DNA from: Candidatus Alistipes merdigallinarum
GTDB taxonomy: Bacteria; Bacteroidota; Bacteroidia; Bacteroidales; Rikenellaceae
NCBI GenBank assembly: GCA_019119305.1
Contig: DWXH01000024.1
Location: 46,519 to 110,518 of the forward strand
Reading direction: 5' to 3'
Length of the DNA stretch: 64,000 bases
In this document: piece after piece, positions 1-9,620 of the stretch
Layout of the letters: every line of letters starts with the position of its first letter
Position numbering within the stretch: position 1 is the stretch's first letter
Made by a program: the position numbers and the translations under genes
The notes under the pieces: model-generated
What the model saw: the letters and a program-made list of their open reading frames with translations, nothing else
What the model was told of the DNA's origin: nothing
Databases searched by the model: none

Positions 1-335
1 AGATCGACAAGGTAGTAGCCGATACGATGGTCGGCGGTGCAACGCTCACGAAACTGCTCGGCACGTCGGCATGGTATGCTCCCGGCGCCGCAGGAGCTTA
101 TGTCGTTGAATCGATCATCCGCGATCAGAAAAAAGTCGTACCTTGCTGCGCATACCTCGAAGGCGAATACGGTCAGAACGACATCTGCATCGGAGTGCCC
201 GTCGTACTCGGCAAGAACGGTGTTGAGAAAGTGATCGAGCTCAATCTGAACGACGAGGAAAAAGCCCTCTTCGCGAAGAGCGCAGAAGCCGTTCGCAAAA
301 CCAACTCCGTGCTGAAAGAGATCAACGCATTGTAG
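1..335 (+). CDS. mdh: Malate dehydrogenase, C-terminal part (5' end outside window)
   Basis: NAD-dependent malate dehydrogenase interconverts malate and oxaloacetate in the cytoplasm. The reading frame is open from base 3, upstream of the ATG at 27 used by the ORF track, so the gene is cut by the window edge. The visible ~111 residues include the conserved C-terminal stretch 'SAWYAPGAAGAYVVESI' and 'GVPVVLGKNGVEKVIEL', typical of the LDH-like class of bacterial MDH, and the frame ends at TAG 335. A clear terminator follows, so it is a separate unit from the division cluster. The family call is firm; lactate dehydrogenase is less likely given the overall match. Confidence 0.9.
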   Translation, partial: IDKVVADTMVGGATLTKLLGTSAWYAPGAAGAYVVESIIRDQKKVVPCCAYLEGEYGQNDICIGVPVVLGKNGVEKVIELNLNDEEKALFAKSAEAVRKTNSVLKEINAL

Positions 336-361
336 TTCAAAAGAGACTTCAAATCACAAAT

Positions 362-395
362 AAAAGGACACTTTCCCGGTGTCCTTTTATTTTTC
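362..395 (+). terminator. Rho-independent terminator after mdh
   Basis: A perfect 10-bp stem, AAAAGGACAC / GTGTCCTTTT (362-371 with 379-388), has a 7-base loop and is followed by a T-rich run. It lies 27 bases after the mdh stop. Confidence 0.85.
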
Positions 396-449
396 ATCAT
401 ACAGATAAATATACTCCGGTTCGATACTCGGAATCTCGATCAAAAAAAT

Positions 450-457
450 TATTTTTG
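450..457 (+). promoter_or_regulatory. Candidate -7 box upstream of ftsL
   Basis: TATTTTTG matches the Bacteroidetes -7 consensus TAnnTTTG. It ends only 7 bases before the ATG at 465, so the transcript would have almost no leader. No convincing -33 box is visible. Confidence 0.5.
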
Positions 458-464
458 TAACCAA

Positions 465-899
465 ATGCACACGGATATGATCGAACCTGAAAATATACGA
501 GATCAGAGGTCGGCTGAAGAGTCATCTGCACCTTCTCTGAGAGAAGAAACAACATCAGAAGAAGCCGCCGTCAAAGAGCCCTCCCGATTCGAACGCTACG
601 TCAAGCAAATCCTATCGGGAAGCATTCTGACTAACGCAGAGGTACAAAAGCATTATCCCTACATCCTCTTCATGGTTCTGTTGGCTTTTCTTTACATTGC
701 CAACGGATTCCACATGCAAAAACTCCACCGGCAACACGACCGGCTGACGGCACAGGTCAAGGAACTGCGGGCCCGTTCGTTAACTCTTTCATCCCAGCGG
801 ATGATCGCCACACGACAGAGTGAGATCATCCGTGCAGTCGAAGAACGCGGCATTCCCCTCGAAGAGCTGTTGGCCCCTCCCAAAATAATCGATAAGTAG
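465..899 (+). CDS. ftsL: FtsL-like cell division protein
   Basis: A bitopic divisome protein, 144 residues. It has an acidic, charged cytoplasmic N-terminus (about 1-65), one transmembrane helix ('YILFMVLLAFLYIANGF', about 66-82), then a heptad-like coiled coil ('LHRQHDRLTAQVKELRARSLTLS'). This is the FtsL architecture, and its position 4 bases ahead of ftsI supports it. FtsL pairs with FtsQ/FtsB-type proteins to activate FtsW-FtsI. An alternative start is ATG 477 (M5), which would give a slightly longer leader after the -7 box. Sequence conservation in this family is low, so the call rests on topology and context. Confidence 0.8.
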   Translation: MHTDMIEPENIRDQRSAEESSAPSLREETTSEEAAVKEPSRFERYVKQILSGSILTNAEVQKHYPYILFMVLLAFLYIANGFHMQKLHRQHDRLTAQVKELRARSLTLSSQRMIATRQSEIIRAVEERGIPLEELLAPPKIIDK

Positions 900-903
900 C
901 GAC

Positions 904-3090
904 ATGGAAAAGGGTAAAACCGATATCAAAAAGGGGATTTTGGTTCGTGTACAGGTACTCTACATCCTGTTTTTCACGATAGGCCTGTTAATCACCGGGA
1001 AAATAATCTACCTGCAATACGGGCCAAAAGGAGAAGCCCTCCGCAGCAAAGGAGCCACAATCACCTACGAACGGGTCGCCATCGAAGCCGATCGGGGTGA
1101 TATTTTGGCGTGCGACGGCCGTATTTTAGCTACATCAGTCCCTGAGTACGAGATCCGGATGGATTTTGCAGCCAACGGATTGTCCGATTCGGTCTTTCTG
1201 CATGATGTCGACTCTCTGGCTTGGTATCTGGCTGACTTTTTCGGAGACAAATCCAAAGCCGCCTACAAAGCCAAACTGCTCAACGCCTTTAAAAACAAAC
1301 AGAAAAACCGGTATGTACTGATCTCTCCCCGCAGGATTAACCACCTGGAGATAAAAACGATACGTCAATTTCCCATCTTCCGGCTGGGACAGAACAAGGG
1401 AGGTCTGATCCTCAAACAGACCAACCGCCGTCTGTTGCCTCATGGTTCGATGGCCAAACGGACTATCGGGATGGTCAATCTTTCGGGGACAAAAGTAGGT
1501 ATCGAGGGAGCCTTCGACACGATATTAAAAGGTATCGACGGGAATGAACTCCGACAACGGATATCGGGTTCGTTCTGGATCCCCGTACCGGACGAAATGA
1601 ACGTGGATCCGGTAGACGGTATCGATGTAGTCAGTACGATCGATGTCGATGTCCAGGACGTTGCCGAACGGGCCTTGCGGGAACAGCTCGAAAATATGCA
1701 GGCCGATTGGGGCACCGCTATTCTGATGGAGGTCTCCACCGGAGAGATTCGGGCCATGACCAACCTGACCCGCAAAGGCGAAGGTAACATCGTCGAAGAT
1801 TACAATTACGCCATCGGCATGAACATGGAACCCGGTTCGACTCAAAAACTGGCCTCGCTGATCACCCTGCTCGATGATGCGGGAGCTTCGATGGATGAGA
1901 AATTCGATACCGGAAACGGCCGGGCCGTAATCGGAAAAACCGTCGTCTCCGACACGCACGGATATGGAGAACTGACCCTCAAAGGAGTTTTCGAAAAGTC
2001 GTCCAACATCGGTTTTGCCAAAGCCGTCAACAAATACTATAAGGACAAACCGGAGAAATTCGTCGAACACCTCTATAAAATGGGGCTTAACCAACACATG
2101 GGTCTACAAATCGCGGGTGAACAGGATCCCGTAATCCGGAAACCGGGCGATCGCTGGTGGGACGGTACGACATTGACCAACATGGCCTATGGTTATGCCC
2201 TGTTGGTTACACCGCTCAAAACACTGACCTTTTACAACGCCGTAGCCAACAACGGGAAGATGGTCTGTCCGCTCTTTGTCAAGGAGCTGCGACAATACGG
2301 ACAAACGCTCCGTTCGTTCCGGGCACGGGTTATGGTCCCGTCCATCGCTTCGGAGGAGACATTGAAACAGGTCCGAGAAGCGATGCGCGGCGTCGTTGAG
2401 GAGGGGACCGGACGACTGCTGAAAAACCCGTATTATAAAGTGGGCGGAAAAACCGGAACCGCCCAGATCTCGGTAAACGGCCGATACACGGATCGTAACG
2501 GAGGACGGCATTATTTGGCGACGATCGTCGGATACTTTCCCGAAGACAACCCGAAATACAGCTGTCTGGTCGCTATCAAAACCTACAATGCTCCGGGGCA
2601 TCGCCGGTTCTACTACGGAGCCTCTCTCTCGGGGCCGGTATTCCGTGCCATCGCCGACCGTGTTTACGCAAAAAATACCTCTTGGCAAAATCCGATTTCG
2701 GAACGAATGGAAAAGACAGATGAGAAACCAGATCTAAAGGCAGGACGTGCCGACGAAATGAGGGAGATCGCCTACCGGTTCGATCTGCACAATGATACGT
2801 TCCACGGGAGAAATTCATGGTACAGTGTTCAGGCTGTCGACTCGACGGGTATAATCTATTCGGAATACGACCGGGCATCGAACGAAATGCCTTCGGTGAT
2901 AGGCATGGGATTGAAAGAGGCCATTTATCTGCTGGAAAGCAAAGGTTTGACCGTCGCTTTTTCCGGACGGGGATGGGTCGAATCGCAATCGATCCCGGCA
3001 GGCACAAAGATCGGAAGAGGTATGACGATCATCTTGAGATTGGGGTGTTCCCCGATCGATCGCAACCCTTCGTTACGTCGTGAGGATTGA
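904..3090 (+). CDS. ftsI: Septal peptidoglycan transpeptidase (class B PBP) with PASTA domain
   Basis: A D,D-transpeptidase that cross-links septal peptidoglycan in the periplasm; 728 residues. It has an N-terminal transmembrane anchor (about 15-37) and a dimerisation/pedestal region. The transpeptidase domain carries all three active-site motifs: S312-T-Q-K, S366-S-N368 and K516-T-G-T. A C-terminal PASTA domain (about 663-722, 'PSVIGMGLKEAIYLLESKGL') is usual for Bacteroidetes FtsI but absent in E. coli. It lies 4 bases after ftsL, so translation is probably coupled. No terminator is seen after it, but a new -7 box precedes the next gene. Confidence 0.95.
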   Translation: MEKGKTDIKKGILVRVQVLYILFFTIGLLITGKIIYLQYGPKGEALRSKGATITYERVAIEADRGDILACDGRILATSVPEYEIRMDFAANGLSDSVFLHDVDSLAWYLADFFGDKSKAAYKAKLLNAFKNKQKNRYVLISPRRINHLEIKTIRQFPIFRLGQNKGGLILKQTNRRLLPHGSMAKRTIGMVNLSGTKVGIEGAFDTILKGIDGNELRQRISGSFWIPVPDEMNVDPVDGIDVVSTIDVDVQDVAERALREQLENMQADWGTAILMEVSTGEIRAMTNLTRKGEGNIVEDYNYAIGMNMEPGSTQKLASLITLLDDAGASMDEKFDTGNGRAVIGKTVVSDTHGYGELTLKGVFEKSSNIGFAKAVNKYYKDKPEKFVEHLYKMGLNQHMGLQIAGEQDPVIRKPGDRWWDGTTLTNMAYGYALLVTPLKTLTFYNAVANNGKMVCPLFVKELRQYGQTLRSFRARVMVPSIASEETLKQVREAMRGVVEEGTGRLLKNPYYKVGGKTGTAQISVNGRYTDRNGGRHYLATIVGYFPEDNPKYSCLVAIKTYNAPGHRRFYYGASLSGPVFRAIADRVYAKNTSWQNPISERMEKTDEKPDLKAGRADEMREIAYRFDLHNDTFHGRNSWYSVQAVDSTGIIYSEYDRASNEMPSVIGMGLKEAIYLLESKGLTVAFSGRGWVESQSIPAGTKIGRGMTIILRLGCSPIDRNPSLRRED

Positions 3091-3190
3091 TCCGTTATTT
3101 CAACCGGGAAGGCCTTGTATCAAGAGAAAAAAACCTCATCCCCTTCACATAAATCGGGGAAACGATTACGTGCCGAAACATAAAAATTCC

Positions 3191-3198
3191 TATTTTTG
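3191..3198 (+). promoter_or_regulatory. Candidate -7 box upstream of the PHP-domain gene
   Basis: TATTTTTG matches TAnnTTTG. The ORF-track start (TTG 3196) lies inside this box, so if the box is used, translation must begin downstream, most likely at GTG 3217. Confidence 0.5.
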
Positions 3199-3216
3199 TC
3201 TAAAATATCAGACTCG

Positions 3217-4455
3217 GTGATCACGTTCGGAAAATACCTTCTTCTGCTCCTTCTCGGGTTGCTTTTGTTGTGCGTCATCAGTTACCTGTCGGTCCCCGTA
3301 TATAGGTTCTCGCCCGGAGCTCCCTTTACAGGTGACTGCATCTACAACCCCTACGCACAGACCGACTCCGCCTCATGGCGTAAGGCCAACTTCCATTGTC
3401 ACCAAAAGGAAAAGCCCCAATGCAACTATACGGTTGACCAGATGTTGGAGACCTACTACCGCAACGGTTACGACATTGCCAGCATCTCTGACCATCAATG
3501 CCTCAACTACGAACGGTCGGACCGTCCGGGCTTTATCCCCACATACGAACACGGATACGGAGTCAACGGATACCATCAGTTAGTAATGGGCGCAGAAAAG
3601 GTCTCCTGGCGCGAATTTCCGCTGATGATCACCCAATCGCAAATGCAATATATGCTCGCATGGCTCCGACCGCAAAGCAAGGCGCTCGTCCTGAACCATC
3701 CCGGAAAGACAAAATTGATCGATCTTTCGATTTACGGCTGGTTGCGCGGGTACGACCTGCTGGAGATCAACCCCGAACAGGGGAGGCAACGCTCCGATCA
3801 GTATTGGGACACGGCACTTTCGGCCGGAATCTACTCCACCCTGATCGGTGACGACGATGCCCACAGCATAACGAACCGAGAGTCGTGGTTCCAACGCTGT
3901 TTTACAATGGTCAATACACCGACGTTAGACCCCGACGATATTATTGCATCGCTGAAACGTGGAGCGGCATACGCAGTAGTCGTTCCGCACACACTAAACC
4001 GCCGGGACAATCCTCACGCCGATCTTCCTCGGATGGAATCCATCTCGTTCGAACGGGACACCATCCGGATTCAGACAGACCGCCCCGCAACCCTCCGTTT
4101 CATCGGACAACACGGAACATTGCTCCATGAATCTTTCGGAACCGAAGGTCAATACCGATTCACCGAACAGGACACCTACGTACGGGGCGAAGCCCGTTTC
4201 GAGAACGGTGTAATCCTCTACTTCAACCCCTTCGTCAGAACTGCTGACGGAACCCGTCCGGAAAATATCTTCACTCCGGTAATCGACTATCCTTTAACGA
4301 TTCTCAGTCATATACTCTGGTTGATCGTAGGATTCGCTCTCGCTGCGGTTATGTTTCGTGTGGCCGGAGTCTCTGGGAAGCGGCTCTTCTACCGCTGGCA
4401 TCCCCGAGTCGCTCCTCATCCGAAACCGAAATCCGATACCGACCAATTACCATAA
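3217..4455 (+). CDS. Membrane-anchored PHP-domain metal-dependent phosphoesterase-like protein
   Basis: PHP domains are multi-metal phosphoesterases; the substrate is unknown here. About 412 residues from GTG 3217; the track's TTG 3196 overlaps a promoter box. Just inside the start is a hydrophobic helix ('YLLLLLLGLLLLCVISYL'). The PHP motifs follow: 'NFHCHQKEK' and 'IASISDHQ' near the N-terminus of the domain and 'GDDDAHSI' further on, whose His/Asp residues would bind metals. A second hydrophobic helix ('LSHILWLIVGFALAAVMF') lies near the C-terminus, so the catalytic domain is probably extracytoplasmic between two helices. It is inserted in the dcw cluster with the antiporter gene 15 bases downstream, suggesting co-transcription. 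Its role in the envelope is inference. Confidence 0.7.
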   Translation: MITFGKYLLLLLLGLLLLCVISYLSVPVYRFSPGAPFTGDCIYNPYAQTDSASWRKANFHCHQKEKPQCNYTVDQMLETYYRNGYDIASISDHQCLNYERSDRPGFIPTYEHGYGVNGYHQLVMGAEKVSWREFPLMITQSQMQYMLAWLRPQSKALVLNHPGKTKLIDLSIYGWLRGYDLLEINPEQGRQRSDQYWDTALSAGIYSTLIGDDDAHSITNRESWFQRCFTMVNTPTLDPDDIIASLKRGAAYAVVVPHTLNRRDNPHADLPRMESISFERDTIRIQTDRPATLRFIGQHGTLLHESFGTEGQYRFTEQDTYVRGEARFENGVILYFNPFVRTADGTRPENIFTPVIDYPLTILSHILWLIVGFALAAVMFRVAGVSGKRLFYRWHPRVAPHPKPKSDTDQLP

Positions 4456-4470
4456 TACCTGTTACACCGT

Positions 4471-6714
4471 ATGAATCATCTGGATCCCATAATTTCCGAT
4501 TTGGCCTTAATTCTCGCCGTTGCGGGAATCACCACCCTTCTGTTCAAATGGTTGAAGCAACCGGTCGTACTGGGATACATCGTGGCCGGATTTCTTTGCA
4601 GCGGCAATTTCCTGCTCGAAGGTGTATCCAATATGGACAATGTCGACCTGTGGGCCGAAATCGGTATCATCTTCCTGCTCTTCTCGTTAGGCCTCGAATT
4701 CAGTTTCAAGAAGCTGATGAACGTCGGCGGTCCCTCATTGGTCACCGCATTGGTTATCATCATCGGTATGATGTGTACCGGATTTATGGCAGGCCGACTG
4801 CTCGGATGGTCCTCGACAGACAGTATATTTCTGGGCGGAATGCTCTCCATGTCCTCTACGACAATCATCATCAAGGCATTCGATGATCTGGGATTGAGAA
4901 ATCAGAAATTCACATCGTTGGTTTTCGGCGTACTGATCGTGGAGGACCTTTTTGCTGTAGTCTTGATGGTGATGCTCTCCACCCTATTCATGCAACGAGT
5001 CGTCGAACACGGCATTATCGCCAAACAACTCTTCAAACTGATCTTCTTTTTGGTCCTTTGGTTCATCGTCGGCATCTACCTGATTCCCACGTTCCTGAAA
5101 AAAGTCAAAAAATACCTTAATTCCGAAACCCTGCTGGTTATTTCGCTCGGACTCTGCTTGACCATGGTCGTACTGGCTTCATACGCCGGATTCTCCGCAG
5201 CTCTCGGTGCTTTCGTCATGGGGTCCATTCTTGCAGGAACCGTAGAAGCCGAAAGTATCGAAAAAATCGTCACCCCGGTCAAAGATCTTTTCGGAGCGAT
5301 ATTCTTCGTCTCGGTCGGCATGCTCGTCGAACCCTCGTTGTTGGTCCAGCACATCGGTCCGGTTCTGTTTCTGACCGCAGTGGTCATCGTCGGACAGATC
5401 TTTTATGCGACATTGGGATTTCTCGTAACGGGACAAAACCTAAAAATCGCGTTACAATCCTCTTTCTCCCTCGCCCAGATCGGAGAGTTCGCTTTCATCA
5501 TCGCTTCGCTGGGTCTCACGATGGGAGTGACCAGTTCGTACCTCTACCCGATCGCAGTAGCTGTTTCGGTCATTACGACCTTCACCACTCCTTTTATCAT
5601 TCGCCTGAGCGAACCCGCATACCATAAGATCAACAAAATTCTGCCGAAATCGGTCAAACAGGTTTTAGCCCGATACAGCTCCGGCTCCCAAACCGTCAAC
5701 AACGAACGGGAATGGCTCTCGCTCCTGAAAAAATCGTTGCTGAACATATTCATTTACTCCATCATGTTGGGCGGAATCGCATGGATTTCATCTACTTATT
5801 ACGCACCCTTCATCGAGAGTCATTTCAGTGGCTTTTTGGGGAAACTGATCACGACAACCACAACGATCATCTGTATGAGCCCGTTGCTTTGGGGACTGGC
5901 CTTCCGGCATCTGAATCGAAGACTGTTCGTTCCGCTATGGAAAGATCCGAGGTTCAATCACGGACTATTGGTCTCACTCATTCTGTTGCGGATTCTCGTA
6001 GCATTGATGTTCGTATTGACCGTCGTAGCCCATCTGAGTTCCTATCGGCTCGGAAGTTTGGCTGCCATCATCGTACTGCTCCTTTTTCTCGCACTCTTCT
6101 GGAAAAAGATCAAAAAACGGTACATCAAGCTCGAAAACCAGTTTTTCTCCAATTTAAATGAAAAAGATGAGAAGGGCAATGTCATCGTGGCCGGGAACGG
6201 AAATTACCGAGCCAAATTCCTGCATATGGCCCAACTCACGGTATCGCCCGACAGCCCATGGATCGGGAAAACCTTCGGTGAGCTCGACCTCCGACTCCAC
6301 TACGGCGTCACCATCGTTTCGGTTCTGCGCGGAAGCCACAGATACAACATTCCTAAGCTCGACACGATCCTGATGCCCGGTGACCGCTTATCGGTCGTCG
6401 GAACCGATACCCACTTGCAGAACTTTGCGTCCCGTATCGAGGTCCCGATCGGCACGGTCGATCATGAAGATGTGATGATGTACAAGTTCTCGGTCAGCCA
6501 GCAATCGATCCTGATCGACATGACGATCGATCAATTCAACATGATGTGTCGCGGTGCCTGCACCATCATCGGTATCGAACGCAGCGACGGTTCTTTCATC
6601 GAGCCGTTGGATCTGGTCCGTTTCAAACCTTACGACATGGTCTGGATTGCCGGCGATAAAGAGATGATCGAACGGGTGTTGATCGGAAATAAAACTCTTA
6701 AACCGAAAAAATAA
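4471..6714 (+). CDS. CPA2-family (KefB-like) cation/proton antiporter with C-terminal TrkA-C domains
   Basis: An inner-membrane monovalent cation:H+ antiporter or K+ efflux protein; 747 residues. Residues about 1-390 form the Na+/H+ exchanger domain with some 12 helices ('LKQPVVLGYIVAGFLCSG', 'FVSVGMLVEPSLL' and 'LAQIGEFAFIIASLGL' are typical). A second hydrophobic block follows (about 415-555). The cytoplasmic tail carries an RCK_C/TrkA-C domain ('SPWIGKTFGELDL...LMPGDRLSVVG') and a second similar repeat at the end ('FKPYDMVWIAGD'). The NAD-binding TrkA-N domain of true KefB/KefC is missing, so gating would differ. It sits in the dcw cluster behind the PHP gene, an unusual place. Ion specificity cannot be read from sequence. 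Confidence 0.82.
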   Translation: MNHLDPIISDLALILAVAGITTLLFKWLKQPVVLGYIVAGFLCSGNFLLEGVSNMDNVDLWAEIGIIFLLFSLGLEFSFKKLMNVGGPSLVTALVIIIGMMCTGFMAGRLLGWSSTDSIFLGGMLSMSSTTIIIKAFDDLGLRNQKFTSLVFGVLIVEDLFAVVLMVMLSTLFMQRVVEHGIIAKQLFKLIFFLVLWFIVGIYLIPTFLKKVKKYLNSETLLVISLGLCLTMVVLASYAGFSAALGAFVMGSILAGTVEAESIEKIVTPVKDLFGAIFFVSVGMLVEPSLLVQHIGPVLFLTAVVIVGQIFYATLGFLVTGQNLKIALQSSFSLAQIGEFAFIIASLGLTMGVTSSYLYPIAVAVSVITTFTTPFIIRLSEPAYHKINKILPKSVKQVLARYSSGSQTVNNEREWLSLLKKSLLNIFIYSIMLGGIAWISSTYYAPFIESHFSGFLGKLITTTTTIICMSPLLWGLAFRHLNRRLFVPLWKDPRFNHGLLVSLILLRILVALMFVLTVVAHLSSYRLGSLAAIIVLLLFLALFWKKIKKRYIKLENQFFSNLNEKDEKGNVIVAGNGNYRAKFLHMAQLTVSPDSPWIGKTFGELDLRLHYGVTIVSVLRGSHRYNIPKLDTILMPGDRLSVVGTDTHLQNFASRIEVPIGTVDHEDVMMYKFSVSQQSILIDMTIDQFNMMCRGACTIIGIERSDGSFIEPLDLVRFKPYDMVWIAGDKEMIERVLIGNKTLKPKK

Positions 6715-6857
6715 TCCGATTTCACGAACCAAATTTTCTCTGATTGACCGGACAAAATTCCTCACCCATAGAATCAAGCCCCAAAAGTGGCTTGCGATTT
6801 GTCAACAAGATGTCAAATAAAAGAGATCTTATTTTTTATTTCTCCGCTACAAAAGCG

Positions 6858-6865
6858 TATTTTTG
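6858..6865 (+). promoter_or_regulatory. Candidate -7 box upstream of murE
   Basis: TATTTTTG (TAnnTTTG) ends 23 bases before ATG 6889. It lies inside the longer ORF of the track, which argues that ATG 6889 and not 6787 is the true murE start. It marks a likely second transcription unit within the dcw cluster. Confidence 0.55.
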
Positions 6866-6888
6866 TAGCATCGGATATATCTGTACCT

Positions 6889-8337
6889 ATGATTCTGGAA
6901 GAACTTTTGAATGAGACGGAGGTGATCGAAACAAAGGGCGACCTTTCCTGTCCGATCGAAGGCCTCACGTTCGATTCGCGACAAGCGAATCCTCAAGGCA
7001 TCTTTTTCGCCGTACGGGGAACACAAACCGACGGACATCGCTTCATCGATGACGCAATCCGGCAAGGAGCCTCCGCCATCGTATGTGAGACGTGGCCCGA
7101 AATATTGCTCGAAAATGTCTGTTACATTCGTGTCGCAGACACCTCTGCGGCGATGGGACGCATCGCCGCCGCTTATTATGGCTATCCGAGCCGGCAACTG
7201 AAGTTGATCGGCATCACCGGAACAAACGGTAAAACGACCACGGCGACTCTGCTTTACGAGCTGTTCCGTCGATTGGGTTACAAAGTCGGACTGATCTCGA
7301 CCGTAACTTACTGCATCGACAGCGAACAACGGGAATCGACCCATACGACTCCGGACAGCATCCGACTGAACGAGATGATGGGCGAGATGGTCACTGCCGG
7401 CTGCGAATACTGTTTCATGGAGGTCAGTTCGCACAGTTTAGTCCAACACCGCACCGAAGGACTTTACTTTTCGGGGGCCGTATTCAGCAACATCACCCAC
7501 GACCACCTGGATTATCACCATACATTCGCCGAATATATACGAGCTAAAAAGATGCTTTTCGACGCCCTTCCGGCCGAAGCTTTCGCCCTGACGAATGCCG
7601 ACGATAAAAACGGCAAAATCATGGTACAGAACACCCGCGCCCGCGTCGAAACCTACGCTTTACAGGCATTCGCCGACTTCCGTTGCCGGATCATCGAAAT
7701 GCTGTTCGACGGCATGTTGCTCAATTTGGACGGATCGGAAGTCTGGGTCAAATTCCTGGGCCGTTTCAATGCCTACAACCTGACTGCCGTCTACGCAACC
7801 GCCCTCTCGTTAGGGGCTGAACGCGATGAAGTTTTACGGATTTTGAGCGACTTAACGCCTGTACGTGGCCGGTTCGAAACCGTCCGTTCGGAAAAAGGTA
7901 TCACAGCCATAGTCGATTATGCGCACACACCCGATGCCCTCCAGAACGTACTTCGGACCATCGCCGAAATCCGAAAGAAGGGGGAACATATCTACGTCGT
8001 TGTCGGGTGCGGAGGAAATCGGGACAGGACCAAACGCCCCGAAATGGCCAAAATCGCAGTAGATCACAGCGATATGGCCATTCTTACATCGGATAACCCA
8101 CGGTTGGAAGATCCCGAAACGATCATCGAAGAGATGAAGGCGGGGCTCGATACTTCCGACCGGTACCTGGCGATCACCGACCGGCACGAAGCGATTCGGG
8201 CAGCGGTTGCTCTTGCCCGCCCGGGCGACATCATTCTGATTGCCGGCAAGGGCCACGAAACCTACCAGGACGTAGGCGGCAAAAAGCACCATTTCGATGA
8301 TCGGGAGGAGATTACCCAAGCACTGATCGGTCATTAA
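6889..8337 (+). CDS. murE: UDP-MurNAc-L-Ala-D-Glu:meso-diaminopimelate ligase
   Basis: Adds the third stem-peptide residue to UDP-MurNAc-dipeptide in the cytoplasm. From ATG 6889 the protein has 482 residues, the usual MurE length; the track's extra 34 N-terminal residues are not MurE-like and cross a promoter box. Visible features are the Mur ligase N-domain, the ATP loop 'GITGTNGKTTT' (K115), 'NITHDHLDYH', and the substrate-selecting motif D402-N-P-R405. DNPR is the known signature for meso-DAP rather than L-Lys. The N-terminal part is followed by central ATPase and C-terminal Rossmann-like domains in the normal order. mraY follows 33 bases later. Confidence 0.95.
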   Translation: MILEELLNETEVIETKGDLSCPIEGLTFDSRQANPQGIFFAVRGTQTDGHRFIDDAIRQGASAIVCETWPEILLENVCYIRVADTSAAMGRIAAAYYGYPSRQLKLIGITGTNGKTTTATLLYELFRRLGYKVGLISTVTYCIDSEQRESTHTTPDSIRLNEMMGEMVTAGCEYCFMEVSSHSLVQHRTEGLYFSGAVFSNITHDHLDYHHTFAEYIRAKKMLFDALPAEAFALTNADDKNGKIMVQNTRARVETYALQAFADFRCRIIEMLFDGMLLNLDGSEVWVKFLGRFNAYNLTAVYATALSLGAERDEVLRILSDLTPVRGRFETVRSEKGITAIVDYAHTPDALQNVLRTIAEIRKKGEHIYVVVGCGGNRDRTKRPEMAKIAVDHSDMAILTSDNPRLEDPETIIEEMKAGLDTSDRYLAITDRHEAIRAAVALARPGDIILIAGKGHETYQDVGGKKHHFDDREEITQALIGH

Positions 8338-8370
8338 ACGAATAGGAAACAACGAAACAGTCGGATCAAC

Positions 8371-9618
8371 ATGTTATATCATTTAGTAAAATATCTTTCG
8401 AATCATTTCGATATTCCGGGAACGGGAATGTTTCTCTCCCTATCGTTCCGCGCCGCCATGTCGATCATCCTCGCTCTGGTCATCGGCATGATCTTCGGAC
8501 GGAAAATCATCCGGATACTGCAACGGCACCAGATCGGAGAGGAAATCCGGAATTTGGGTCTGGAGGGACAGCTGCAAAAAAGAGGTACGCCCACCATGGG
8601 AGGAATCATCATCCTGATATCGATCCTTGTCCCGATCCTGCTGTTCGGCGACCTGACCAACATCTACACGCAGTTGATGATCATCTCAACCCTGTGGCTC
8701 GGAGCCATCGGTTTTATCGACGACTACATCAAAGTATTCAAGAAGCACAAAGAGGGATTGAACGGCCGATACAAAATCGTAGGACAGGTCGGACTCGGAC
8801 TGATCGTGGGATGCGTGATGTGGCTCAATCAGGACATCGTCGTCAAAGAAAAAAGCGACAAAAACGAACCCCGCGCCCAAGTGGAATACGTAACAGAAAA
8901 TGGCACCAATAACGCCGTGTATGTTACCCCAGCTGAAAAAAGTATTACAACAACCATCCCGTTCGTCAAAGACAACGAGTTCGACTACCGATGGCTGATA
9001 CCGGGAGACAGCGATACCTCCGACCTGCTGAGCTGGTTGGTCTACATCGTAATCGCCATATTTGTCATCACCGCCGTGTCGAACGGAGCCAATCTGACCG
9101 ACGGACTCGACGGACTCTCATCGGGCATCTCGGCTACCATCGTCGTCGTCCTCGGAATTTTAGCTTACCTGTCAGGCAATATCATCTATGCCGATTACCT
9201 GAACATCATGTATATTCCGACCAGCGGTGAACTGGTCGTATTCGCTGCGGCCTTCGCCGGAGCCCTTTTCGGATTTCTGTGGTACAACTGCTATCCAGCT
9301 CAGGTATTTATGGGCGATACGGGAAGCCTGGCCATCGGCGGAATCATTGCCGTCTTCGCCCTGCTAATCCGCAAGGAACTGTTATTGCCGATCTTGTGCG
9401 GCATTTTCTTGATCGAAAGTCTTTCGGTCATCATGCAGGTGAGCTATTTCAAATACACGAAGAAAAAGTACGGTGAGGGACGACGAATTTTCCTGATGGC
9501 TCCGCTGCACCACCATTACCAGAAAAAGGGACATTTTGAATCCAAAATCGTTGTCCGGTTCTGGATCATCCAGTTGCTGCTGGCCGCCATTACACTCGTA
9601 ACGCTTAAAATCAGATAA
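8371..9618 (+). CDS. mraY: Phospho-MurNAc-pentapeptide transferase
   Basis: Transfers phospho-MurNAc-pentapeptide to undecaprenyl phosphate, giving lipid I at the inner membrane. It is a polytopic protein of 415 residues, longer than the ~360 of E. coli because of a hydrophilic insert (about 165-225). Signature motifs are D117-D118 in '[17 protein letters not shown]', '[12 protein letters not shown]', '[12 protein letters not shown]' and the histidine-rich '[12 protein letters not shown]'. The insert is common in Bacteroidetes MraY. murD starts 2 bases after its stop, so the genes are surely co-transcribed. Confidence 0.96.
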   Translation: MLYHLVKYLSNHFDIPGTGMFLSLSFRAAMSIILALVIGMIFGRKIIRILQRHQIGEEIRNLGLEGQLQKRGTPTMGGIIILISILVPILLFGDLTNIYTQLMIISTLWLGAIGFIDDYIKVFKKHKEGLNGRYKIVGQVGLGLIVGCVMWLNQDIVVKEKSDKNEPRAQVEYVTENGTNNAVYVTPAEKSITTTIPFVKDNEFDYRWLIPGDSDTSDLLSWLVYIVIAIFVITAVSNGANLTDGLDGLSSGISATIVVVLGILAYLSGNIIYADYLNIMYIPTSGELVVFAAAFAGALFGFLWYNCYPAQVFMGDTGSLAIGGIIAVFALLIRKELLLPILCGIFLIESLSVIMQVSYFKYTKKKYGEGRRIFLMAPLHHHYQKKGHFESKIVVRFWIIQLLLAAITLVTLKIR

Positions 9619-9620
9619 CC

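Noticed and set aside
6787-6888. N-terminal extension of murE in the ORF track
   Set aside because: Contains a -7 box and is not MurE-like; ATG 6889 gives the family length.
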